Part shown: positions 25,869 through 34,800 of the stretch, in pieces
How positions within the stretch are numbered: position 1 is the stretch's first letter
Layout: every line of letters begins with the position of its first letter
From: Flavobacterium sp. HTF
GTDB taxonomy: Bacteria > Bacteroidota > Bacteroidia > Flavobacteriales > Flavobacteriaceae
Direction of reading: 5' to 3'
DNA: 64,000 bases
Assembly (NCBI RefSeq): GCF_003105115.1
Contig: NZ_QETH01000010.1
Location: forward strand, 41,084-105,083
Made by a program: the position numbers and the translations under genes
Notes under the pieces: model-generated
What the model saw: only the letters and a program-made list of their open reading frames with translations
Database searches by the model: none
What the model was told of the DNA's origin: nothing

Positions 25869-26276
25869 ATGGCAAATCGAGATATTTCTACTATAGAGGA
25901 CATACAACAAATGGTGAATAGTTTTTATGCAAATATTAGAAAAGACAATCTTATTGGTCCTATTTTTAATGATAAATTGCAGGACCGCTGGGAGCCACAT
26001 TTACAAAAAATGTACAATTTCTGGCAGACAATCTTATTTGATGTTCGCGCTTATTCAGGAACCCCTTTTCCGCCACACAAACAATTACCTGTTGACAAAA
26101 CTCATTTTGACCGCTGGATCAGTATTTTTAATACTACAATTGATTCCCAGTTTGAAGGCCCTGTAACGGAAGAAGCCAAAATGCGCGCAACCAATATGGC
26201 ATTTATGTTTAGCCATAAAATTGAGTATTTCAGAAATGCTGAAAATGAATTAAGAAATCAGTCCAATAAATCTTAA
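25869..26276 (+). CDS. Group III truncated haemoglobin
   Basis: The start at ATG 25869 (MANRDISTIEDIQQMVNSFY) is preferred over an upstream TTG-type frame, giving 135 residues. The segment FPPHKQLPVDKTHFDRWISI carries the proximal haem histidine (THFDRW) and the group III pattern; WEPHLQKMYNFWQTILF matches the E-helix region. These globins bind oxygen or nitric oxide and are often linked to nitrosative stress. A nitrate transporter gene elsewhere in the window is compatible with that role, but no direct link is shown. Confidence 0.92.
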   Translation: MANRDISTIEDIQQMVNSFYANIRKDNLIGPIFNDKLQDRWEPHLQKMYNFWQTILFDVRAYSGTPFPPHKQLPVDKTHFDRWISIFNTTIDSQFEGPVTEEAKMRATNMAFMFSHKIEYFRNAENELRNQSNKS

Positions 26277-26365
26277 AAAATAATTGACGTAGCAGAATTG
26301 TTTTTTCTTTTAATTAAATAAATTTGATCAGCTCAATAAGCAATAAACCGATCAATAAATTATCT

Positions 26366-26812
26366 ATGAAGAAATTAATCCTGTCTTTTTTAATCTGCCT
26401 GTCTTTTTTTAACCATTTAAATGCTCAGTCACAAGCTCCAATTTCTAATTTATATACAGGAACTGTTGACGGAAAAACGCCCGTTACTATTTATATAAAA
26501 ACAGAAGAAAATCAATGTACTGCTGATTTAATGTACACAGCCATGTACCGATATAATAAATCAAATAACTGGATTCAGCTTGATATTACCCAAAATACCA
26601 AAAAAGAAAATCAATTTGTACTGGTAGAACATGGTTTTAGCGGTCTTTTAATTTTGGCTAAATCAGGAAATACTTTTACAGGTTTATGGATCAGTCCCGA
26701 TACTAAAAAGCAGTTGAAGGTAGATTTAAAAGAAACTCCTATGACTAAAAAAGACATTGAAAAATACGAAAAAACAATGGAAAAAGTCAACTATAACAAT
26801 AATGACTGTTAG
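26366..26812 (+). CDS. Hypothetical secreted protein
   Basis: Start chosen at ATG 26366 because it yields a signal peptide (MKKLILSFLICLSFFNHLNA, cleavage before QSQ). The mature protein of about 128 residues has beta-rich sequence such as PVTIYIKTEENQCTADLMYT and NTFTGLWISPDTKKQLKVDL, and two cysteines (one near the extreme C-terminus, NNNDC). I do not recognise a family. It lies 89 bp after the globin gene. Confidence 0.65.
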   Translation: MKKLILSFLICLSFFNHLNAQSQAPISNLYTGTVDGKTPVTIYIKTEENQCTADLMYTAMYRYNKSNNWIQLDITQNTKKENQFVLVEHGFSGLLILAKSGNTFTGLWISPDTKKQLKVDLKETPMTKKDIEKYEKTMEKVNYNNNDC

Positions 26813-26939
26813 ATTTTCTTTTTTACAAAATCTACAAAAATGCAATAAAATATACTTTCGGATAAAAATATTGTGATGAATGATAAATTATAGGCACATA
26901 AATTCGTAATTTTACATTTTAATCTACAACGTTTTCGAG

Positions 26940-28706
26940 ATGAATCCAAATATTGAAACAAATCCGTTATTAGACCGATTGCCGAAACATTTAAAGCAAT
27001 TTATAAAACCTCAGGATTATAGTGATTACACACCAATTAATCAGGCGGTTTGGCGATATGTGATGCGTAAAAACGTGGATTATCTGTCAAAAGTTGCCCA
27101 TCATTCTTATTTGGACGGATTAAAGAAAACCGGAATTGAAATTGATTCGATTCCGAGTATGTACGGCATGAACCGAATCCTGACAGAAATTGGCTGGGCA
27201 GCCGTTGCTGTTGACGGATTTATTCCGCCAAATGCTTTTATGGAATTTCAGGCTTATAATGTTTTGGTTATTGCATCAGACATTCGCCAGTTAGAACATA
27301 TAGAGTATACTCCCGCTCCGGATATCATTCACGAAGGTGCCGGCCACGCTCCTATTATTGCAAACCCGGAATATGCTGAATATTTGCGACGCTTTGGAGA
27401 AATTGGCTGTAAAGCAATATCTTCTCATAAAGATTATCAGATGTATGAGGCAATTCGTCTGCTCTCTATTTTGAAAGAAGCAGAAGATACACCACAGGAA
27501 AAAATAGAGGAAGCCGAAAAAGCGGTTGCTGATTTACAGAATAATATGGGTGAATTGTCTGAAATGGCTCAAATTAGAAACCTGCATTGGTGGACTGTTG
27601 AATACGGTTTGATCGGAACTGTTGAAAACCCAAAAATATATGGTGCCGGGTTACTTTCATCAATTGGGGAAAGTGCTTGGTGTATGACGGATAACGTAAA
27701 AAAAATCCCGTATGATATTTCGGCAGCGAACCAGAATTTTGATATTACACAATTACAGCCTCAACTATATGTAACTCCCAATTTCTCTTATTTAAGTTTG
27801 ATTTTAGAGGAATTTGCCAATAAAATGGCTTTGCGTACCGGAGGACTTTCGGGAATCAAGAAATTAATTCAGTCGAATGCTTTAGGCACTATCGAATTAA
27901 GTACAGGATTACAGGTTTCCGGTGTATTTACGAATGTAATTGAAGAAGAAGGTAAACCTGTCTATATCCAGACTACCGGAAAAACAGCTTTATCATACCG
28001 TGAGAAAGAATTGGTGGGTCACGGAACTTTAACACATCCGCATGGATTCGGAAGTCCGATTGGAAAATTAAAAGGTTTCAATCTGTCTATCGAAGATATG
28101 AGCCCAAAAGATTTACAAGCTTATAGTATTGTTGAAAATGAAACTGTAAAACTGGAATTTGAAGGCAATATTATAGTGGAAGGTGAAATCATTACCGGCT
28201 CAAGAAATCTTCACGGAGAAATTATCCTGATCAGTTTTAGAAATTGTACGGTCACTCATGGGGACGAAATTTTATTTCAGCCGGAATGGGGCAATTACGA
28301 TATGGCAATCGGTAAAAAAGTCGTTTCGGCATTTTCAGGCCCGGCAGATGTCAATAGTTTTGATCTGATAAGTATTGTTCCTTCCTCTAAAACAATTAAA
28401 GCCAAACATACAGAAGAACGCGATGAATTGGAAAATTTATACGCTGCCGTTCGAAATATTGGAACTAACAACGGTTCTAAAACAGAACTGAAATCAGTTT
28501 TTGAAAAAGTAAAAAATAATCATTCCAATGATTGGTTATTAAGTATTGAAATTACAGAACTTCTCAAAGATTCGGACGAAAAACAGCTTTTACAGGAAGT
28601 CTTGGTTTATCTGGACCAACTGAAAGAAAAACGTCCTGAAATTGCCCACTTGATTTCGGGTGGTTTGGATTTGATTTTTGATAGTCCTTTGCCACAAAGC
28701 CACTAA
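26940..28706 (+). CDS. Aromatic amino acid hydroxylase (phenylalanine 4-monooxygenase family)
   Basis: Pterin- and Fe(II)-dependent hydroxylation of phenylalanine (or tyrosine/tryptophan). The iron facial triad reads as His131 and His136 (DIIHEGAGHAPII) and Glu221 (LHWWTVEYGL). The catalytic core spans about 30-330. The remaining 250 residues (about 330-588) have no counterpart in the about 300-residue proteobacterial PhhA; they include beta-rich sequence and a final helical stretch. This long form is known in Bacteroidota. No pterin-recycling gene is adjacent. Confidence 0.92.
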   Translation: MNPNIETNPLLDRLPKHLKQFIKPQDYSDYTPINQAVWRYVMRKNVDYLSKVAHHSYLDGLKKTGIEIDSIPSMYGMNRILTEIGWAAVAVDGFIPPNAFMEFQAYNVLVIASDIRQLEHIEYTPAPDIIHEGAGHAPIIANPEYAEYLRRFGEIGCKAISSHKDYQMYEAIRLLSILKEAEDTPQEKIEEAEKAVADLQNNMGELSEMAQIRNLHWWTVEYGLIGTVENPKIYGAGLLSSIGESAWCMTDNVKKIPYDISAANQNFDITQLQPQLYVTPNFSYLSLILEEFANKMALRTGGLSGIKKLIQSNALGTIELSTGLQVSGVFTNVIEEEGKPVYIQTTGKTALSYREKELVGHGTLTHPHGFGSPIGKLKGFNLSIEDMSPKDLQAYSIVENETVKLEFEGNIIVEGEIITGSRNLHGEIILISFRNCTVTHGDEILFQPEWGNYDMAIGKKVVSAFSGPADVNSFDLISIVPSSKTIKAKHTEERDELENLYAAVRNIGTNNGSKTELKSVFEKVKNNHSNDWLLSIEITELLKDSDEKQLLQEVLVYLDQLKEKRPEIAHLISGGLDLIFDSPLPQSH

Positions 28707-28776
28707 ATCACAAAGTTTTTTTATTTTATGATCAAATTGCAAACCCTCTGAACCTTTGTAACTTTGAACCTAAAAA
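28690..28776. repeat. Short degenerate repeats between the hydroxylase and DUF4230 genes
   Basis: CACAAAGCCACTAAATCACAAAG followed by a GAACCTTTGTAACTTTGAACCT run. Similar CAAAG-rich text is found at 44211-44241. Confidence 0.4.
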
Positions 28777-29406
28777 CTAAAGCTTCAAATCGGCATTAAA
28801 ATCTGTATCAGATTCAATTGTTTTTCCTTTATATTGTAGTTTCCAGCCCATTGAATTTGTCAGGATTAAAATCTTGGACAATTCGCTGATTAATCTGTTT
28901 TGGGCATTGGATTTAAGTGAAGATTTTTCGATTTTTTTTGCCAGGTTCGCTTTTACCGACTTATTGATTTTATTGTAATCATCACCCGTAAAAGGATTCA
29001 GTTTACTTTGTTCGACATCATAAAACTGAATATCAGGATTTATTTTAATTTCTTCTTTTGGAATATTTAAAATTGTTATCGTTTTGTTTTTTTCATCAAT
29101 ATCATATTTCATCTGATGCAGATCGTACGCAACAGTAACATTGGCATTTACGACAATCAGCGCTTTTTTCTCAAAAGAAATCATATCCATTAGATATTTC
29201 TGCTGATTCTTATAGGTGATCACTTCAGAAAAATGTCCTTCGGTTACAACCAGTTTTCCAACATTTAAGATTTGCTGCTGAATTAAATTGGTATTATAAT
29301 CAATTGTTGAGTCGTCGTCTTTTTTGAACCCGCAGTATTTGAAAGCGAGAACAATTAATAAAACAATAACACCAATACCTATAATTCTTTTGATCAAGTT
29401 TTGCAT
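28777..29406 (-). CDS. DUF4230 membrane protein
   Basis: A 209-residue protein with one N-terminal membrane helix (RIIGIGVIVLLIVLAFKYC) and an extracytoplasmic DUF4230 domain (about 40-209), seen in GKLVVTEGHFSEVITYKN, ALIVVNANVTVAYDLHQMKY and INPDIQFYDVEQSKLNPFTG. The family is conserved in Bacteroidota and Firmicutes and has no assigned function. Transcribed alone, convergent with the hydroxylase gene. Confidence 0.87.
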   Translation of the reverse strand: MQNLIKRIIGIGVIVLLIVLAFKYCGFKKDDDSTIDYNTNLIQQQILNVGKLVVTEGHFSEVITYKNQQKYLMDMISFEKKALIVVNANVTVAYDLHQMKYDIDEKNKTITILNIPKEEIKINPDIQFYDVEQSKLNPFTGDDYNKINKSVKANLAKKIEKSSLKSNAQNRLISELSKILILTNSMGWKLQYKGKTIESDTDFNADLKL

Positions 29407-29537
29407 TCGAGTAAAATATTTAGACCAATTTACTTCTTTTTTTTGAACTTTTTTGCGACGAATTTCACTAATTATACTAATTATTTCTTTTCCTTAAATA
29501 GTAATTAACAGATGAAAAATAGTAGCAAAAAACTTTT

Positions 29538-31868
29538 CTAAAAAGGATATCCGATCGCAATATTCAAGATCAGGTTGTCTTTTCTCCAGGAATTACTTCC
29601 AAAATCTATATCATCGATTACCCATCTTTGACCGTCCGGAAGTGCCGGGTTCCGAAGCGGAATTGCCAAATCGGTTCTTAAAACCAAGAATGACAAATCA
29701 AAACGTAAACCTACCCCGGCCCCAACCGCAAGTTGTTTCATGAAATCTTTTGATATTTCTGCTCCCGGCTTGTTCGGATCTGCGTTAAGAAGCCAGATGT
29801 TTCCGGCATCAAAAAATATGGCACCACGAACAACGCTGAAAAGTTTTGCACGGTATTCGGTATTAAATTCCAGTTTTAAATCTGCAGACTGATCCGGTAT
29901 ATAATTAGAATTTGTTGTTTCCGGCACATAACTTCCAGGCCCTAATGATCTTGCCCTAAAAGCACGGATACTATTAGTTCCGCCGACTACAAACTGTTTT
30001 GAGGTTGGCAAAGTACTGGAGTTTCCATAAGCAAATCCGGCACCTACAATTATCCTGCTGGCCAGTTCGCTTTCTTTACTTAATTTTAAATAATGCCTGA
30101 AATCTGTTTTGACTTTGACATACTGGCTAAAGGGTACATCAAATATTTTTATCGTATCATTTTTCTTGATATTGGCACCTGTTGCTAAGCCTGTTATGTT
30201 TCCTGCAAGATCTAATTCTCCATTAAAATAGATGGTGTTTTTTCTTCGCTTTTGCATGGTATTGGTATACGTATAACTGTACGTTGGTCCAAAAATCAAT
30301 TGCTTTTCGATTACCTTTTCTAATGCCGGATCTTGTTTGATATCTTCTAAATATTCAGGAGTTACATGATTTGGACTTACATAAGTAATATCAATAACAT
30401 TTAACTGATGTTCTTTTCTAATATTTTCTTTCCATAAGTAACCAAAAGTGCCATTAAAAGAATTTAAGGCATAGAGCTGCGTTCTTTTTTGATATTCATA
30501 CCTTAAAGTTGCTTTGGTTCTCGGTACAAATTCGCTGTTTCCTTTTATATTAAATGGTGATATAAACCTTGGCCAGGTCAAACTGGTTTCTGCTCCGAGT
30601 TTATATATATTTTTTCCCTTATTGGCACCGCCCAATTGAAAATCGGCACCACCAAAAACAGACACAGTAAACAATTCAGCTCCTTTAAAAAAGTTTCTGT
30701 TATTCCAGTTCACGTTAATTTCGGAACCTGTATAACTCGCTGAATTGGTTTTTCCCAAGACCTCAACCCGTATAAACTTTTTTGGCAAAAGAGTTAAGTA
30801 ATAATACGAGTCTAAGGTTTTTGGTATACTGTCTGAAGGTTTAAATTCATTCTTTACAAAACTAAATGTGCCGAGGTTTACAAATCGGTTTAGTGTTAAA
30901 TTATGATCTTTTCTGTTGTACAAATCTCCTTTTTTGAAATAAATCGTGCGGTCAAAAATTCTGGGCTTAAAGGTATCCGCGGTATCTATAATGGTAAAAT
31001 CATGATATTGTTTGATGTCTTTTTTTCTGTAAACTACGCTGTCGTTTGACAGGGAATAATTTGGGTAAACAAATATCTTATCGATTTTATAAGCTGTCAG
31101 GGCTTTTACAGGCGCTTCATCTTTTATCACTAATCTGATGTTAACTTCATGATCGCCTTTACTGCTGTCTACTTTAGCCAGGATATAATCGGGATTGAAA
31201 TAAAAGTATCCTTTTTCTTTTAGTCTCGCATCAATTCTTTCTCTTTCGGCTTTTATAACATCCAAATCATAAGGCCTTCCCACTTTTAGCAAGCTTCTTC
31301 TGTGTGATTTTCCTATAATTCTGGATATAGCCAAAGAATCATCTGGAAAAGTGACGCTTTTTATGATGTATTGTTTTTTTGGAATTACAGTATATTCTGC
31401 AGTCACCCTTTGGTTTCTCACCGTAGAATCTGCACTCACACGGGTCTTAAAATACCCGCGGTTTTCTGCAAAATTTCGCAATACAGAGGCATTATAATCC
31501 AAATCTACTTTGCTGAAAAGTACCGGCTCTTCGCCCACTTTATTTCGCAGCCAATATCTAAATCCTTTTTCTTTTTTTGGTTCGCCGGCGATATTATAAA
31601 TCCATAATTTAGGTCGTAGGCCAAGGATTTTTTTATTGGGCTTTGGTCTTAATAAATCTTTCATTTCTGCTTCCAGTGCTTTTCTGTCTTTCTTTTTAAT
31701 GACAGAGTCTTTTACGGTAACAGAACCTCCTGTATATAATAAATCACCTTCCGGAAGATATTTGGTATTACTGCATCCAAAAACAAAAAATAAGGACAGC
31801 AATACAAAATACGTTACATATTGATTTTTTATATGATTATGTTTTTTGTTCATTTCCTTTAATTTCAT
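29538..31868 (-). CDS. tamL: TamL: lipid-anchored Omp85-family translocation protein
   Basis: A 776-residue BamA/TamA-superfamily protein with a lipobox (FVFGC near residue 32) instead of a plain signal peptide, POTRA-like domains (about 40-370) and a C-terminal 16-strand barrel ending in the beta-signal-like NIAIGYPF. It is the Bacteroidota TamA counterpart that works with TamB in delivering lipids or proteins to the outer membrane. Its start lies inside the tamB 3' end: the overlap is 32 bp from the first ATG, or 17 bp if ATG at 31853 is used. Both genes are surely cotranscribed. Confidence 0.93.
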   Translation of the reverse strand: MKLKEMNKKHNHIKNQYVTYFVLLSLFFVFGCSNTKYLPEGDLLYTGGSVTVKDSVIKKKDRKALEAEMKDLLRPKPNKKILGLRPKLWIYNIAGEPKKEKGFRYWLRNKVGEEPVLFSKVDLDYNASVLRNFAENRGYFKTRVSADSTVRNQRVTAEYTVIPKKQYIIKSVTFPDDSLAISRIIGKSHRRSLLKVGRPYDLDVIKAERERIDARLKEKGYFYFNPDYILAKVDSSKGDHEVNIRLVIKDEAPVKALTAYKIDKIFVYPNYSLSNDSVVYRKKDIKQYHDFTIIDTADTFKPRIFDRTIYFKKGDLYNRKDHNLTLNRFVNLGTFSFVKNEFKPSDSIPKTLDSYYYLTLLPKKFIRVEVLGKTNSASYTGSEINVNWNNRNFFKGAELFTVSVFGGADFQLGGANKGKNIYKLGAETSLTWPRFISPFNIKGNSEFVPRTKATLRYEYQKRTQLYALNSFNGTFGYLWKENIRKEHQLNVIDITYVSPNHVTPEYLEDIKQDPALEKVIEKQLIFGPTYSYTYTNTMQKRRKNTIYFNGELDLAGNITGLATGANIKKNDTIKIFDVPFSQYVKVKTDFRHYLKLSKESELASRIIVGAGFAYGNSSTLPTSKQFVVGGTNSIRAFRARSLGPGSYVPETTNSNYIPDQSADLKLEFNTEYRAKLFSVVRGAIFFDAGNIWLLNADPNKPGAEISKDFMKQLAVGAGVGLRFDLSFLVLRTDLAIPLRNPALPDGQRWVIDDIDFGSNSWRKDNLILNIAIGYPF

Positions 31869-34800
31869 TTTCGGGTTGATTTTCTTTTTTCTCTTTATCT
31901 TCCTTTTCTTTTTGCTTTCTTTTTTCTTTGCGAAGTTTTTCCTCTCTGATCAATTCTTTTTCTTCTTCTGTACGATGAAAAAGTTCTCTGAATTTATTAT
32001 AGCTCATGGTAATCACAAAGGCAACTCCGGTTTCTACCACCTGGCCTTCAACGGCAACCTGATATTGATTTTTTCTATATGCTCTCACCATATAGCGGCC
32101 ATCTTTTGTAAGCTGATAATCCAATGCAACGTCTCCGGCAATATTGGTACTTTCTTCATTGGCACGTTCCTGTCCTTCTACACCAAAGCTGCTTCCGACG
32201 GTAACTTTCAATCTGTCGTCCAGTAATCTTTTAGAAACTTCAACATTCAGATCGGTTCTGTTTTCCATTGTTCCTGTTGTATAATCTTCAGTAGAATCTA
32301 AATCGAAATTTAGTTCGAAACCACTGACCAGCTGACCTGCCAGATTATTTAATTGCTGCGAAAGGATTTTGCTCACACTTTGTCTGGCTAGGGATTCTGC
32401 ACTCGTGCCTCCACTTTCACTTGAAAATGGATTTTCCCCAACAAATCGGCCTAATAATAAAAGTGCAAAAACCTGTTTATTTAATTCTGCAGGATCCTGT
32501 TCTAACTGTTTAAGTTTTGTCTGGGTAACTTCTACAACATTTGATGAAACGTTATAATTTCCGTCAGGTAAATCGATTCCAAACGAAATTTCCGGTTTCA
32601 GCAATTCTCCTTTCATTTTTAATAAGGTCTCAAACGGAAGTTTTTGTTTGTAGGTATTTTTTATTGCCGAACTTTCTGCAGAAAGCTGCGTTCCCAATAA
32701 ATCAATTGGTGCGGCATCTACTTTATAAATCGCTGTAATGTTTACGTTTGCCATTGTCGGCTCGCCGTTCCAGGTAATAAAACTTCCTTTCTGAAGTTCA
32801 AACTTTCTTTTGATACCGTTAAAGTTAATTTGGTAAGCTCCTTCATTGAACTCATATTTTCCGGTCAGCGTTGTTTTTCCGGACTGGTCAATTCCACCTA
32901 CAAGTTCGGCTTCACCCTTCAGTTGCAGATAATCTCCATTTCCTTTATCAATAATAAGATTCAGCTCGGCTTCTTTATCGATTGTGATTCCAACATTCAC
33001 ATCCATACCTTTCAGCTCCGATTGATTCAACTGATTTTTCATCTCAACCGTTTGTTTCAGGTACATATTATCTTCGTTCACAAATTCTACAATCCCTTCT
33101 CTGTCAGCAATTGACGGGTCTGATTGTGGTAAGACAACAGAGAATTTTGTTTCTTTATTGATTTTGATTGTACCATCAATAACAGGACTGTCCAGATCTC
33201 CTTTGACATTTAATTTGGTATCCAAAAATAAATCCCCGTAAAACAAATCATTATCTTTTGCTTTAGAATTAATGGCTCTGAAATCATTTGCCTGAACCAG
33301 CAAATCAAAATTAAAATCCGTAAAATCAGTCGACTGGATATTTCCGTCTACAAACAATTCGTTATCATTTTCGTCCAAAAGAGAAAACTTATCAAATGAA
33401 ATATTGCCATTATTAAACGAGATTTTTTCTTTCTTTATCTTAAAGTAAGAATTAAGCTTGGTAACCCTGAAAGCGGCATCATTAAAATTTAATTCTCCAT
33501 TAATTTGTGGTGCAGAGGTATTTCCTGTTACTTTAAAATCTCCTGATAAATAACCACTTCCTTCGGTAATATTGTCCATACTGAAACCTTGTATGCTTTT
33601 GATGTTCAGCTTATTTATTGCCACATCAAAATCAAAAGTTCCTGCATCCAGTTTATAATCTCCGGTAAGATTTAAGTCGTTGCCTTCGTCGCTTAGTTTT
33701 ACATTCGCGGCAAGCGTATTACTGGTTTTATTATCTACTTTAATTTCCAGATCCCCTACTTTTTCACCTTTAAAAGCAAAATCATCGATTTTTAAGTCTG
33801 AAGTAAAAGTTGGTTTTGTCATGACATTTTCTACTACTGCATTACCATTTATAAGGCCCTGCATTAATAATTTGTCTTTTTTGACAATATTTAAAATGGT
33901 CTCAATATTAAAATTTACAAAATCGACTTGTAGCGGCGCATTATTCCCATTTCCCTGAGACTGAATTTTTAATTCATTTCCTGCATTAGCCAGATAAAAT
34001 TTATTGATATATAATCTTTTATCTCCAAACTCAACCGCATTTTCCGGATCGATAGTCCATTTTTCATAATTAAGAACAAAACTTTCGGCATCGATTTTAA
34101 AAATGTTTTTAGCATTTTCGCTCGTTAAATTTCCGGCAACATAATATTGCTGTTTTTCTTTTGCATCCTGAACTTCAAGCGCATAAGTCAGAATATTATT
34201 CTGTACCTGACCTGATAAACTCGTAAACGGAATTTTTAGCGAACCACTTTCAATAGTCGCCACCGATACCCGATACTCTAACGCATTTTCTTTTGCTTCG
34301 ATATTTATTTTTCCGTCGGCAATCGTATTATCCGCATACACAATTCTCGGAATTGTTCCACTAACCTGAAGTGAATCTGTTTTGTTATTATATTTTCCTG
34401 TAATCGTAAAAGGCTCTAAACCTGTTAATTTTGGCACTAATTTCAAAAGCACAGGGTCATTATCTACTTTTAGGGTAAATGCAAGTCGCTGCTCATCTGA
34501 TTCATTATTAACTTTTGGGGTATGAAGGTCAATATATTTAGAAATTGTTTTTTTGATCGCTGTCGTTAAAGTCGTCAACTTATATTTTCCTGTCACTTCT
34601 GCTCTCAAAAACTGAGACGAAATTTTGATACTGTTACTATCTTTATCAGCAAAAGCCAAAACTCTGATAGAGTCTAAAACAATCGGTTCCTCTTTTTGTA
34701 AAATCTGAATATTGGAAAGGAAAACTTTTCCGTTCAGGAAATCAGGATTACTGTTTGCAATATCAGCATCAACATTTCCGCGTAATTTCATCGGACCTGC

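Noticed and set aside
31846..32226. A plus-strand ORF rich in phenylalanine (126 aa)
   Set aside because: It is an antisense shadow of the Lys/Glu-rich tamB C-terminus.
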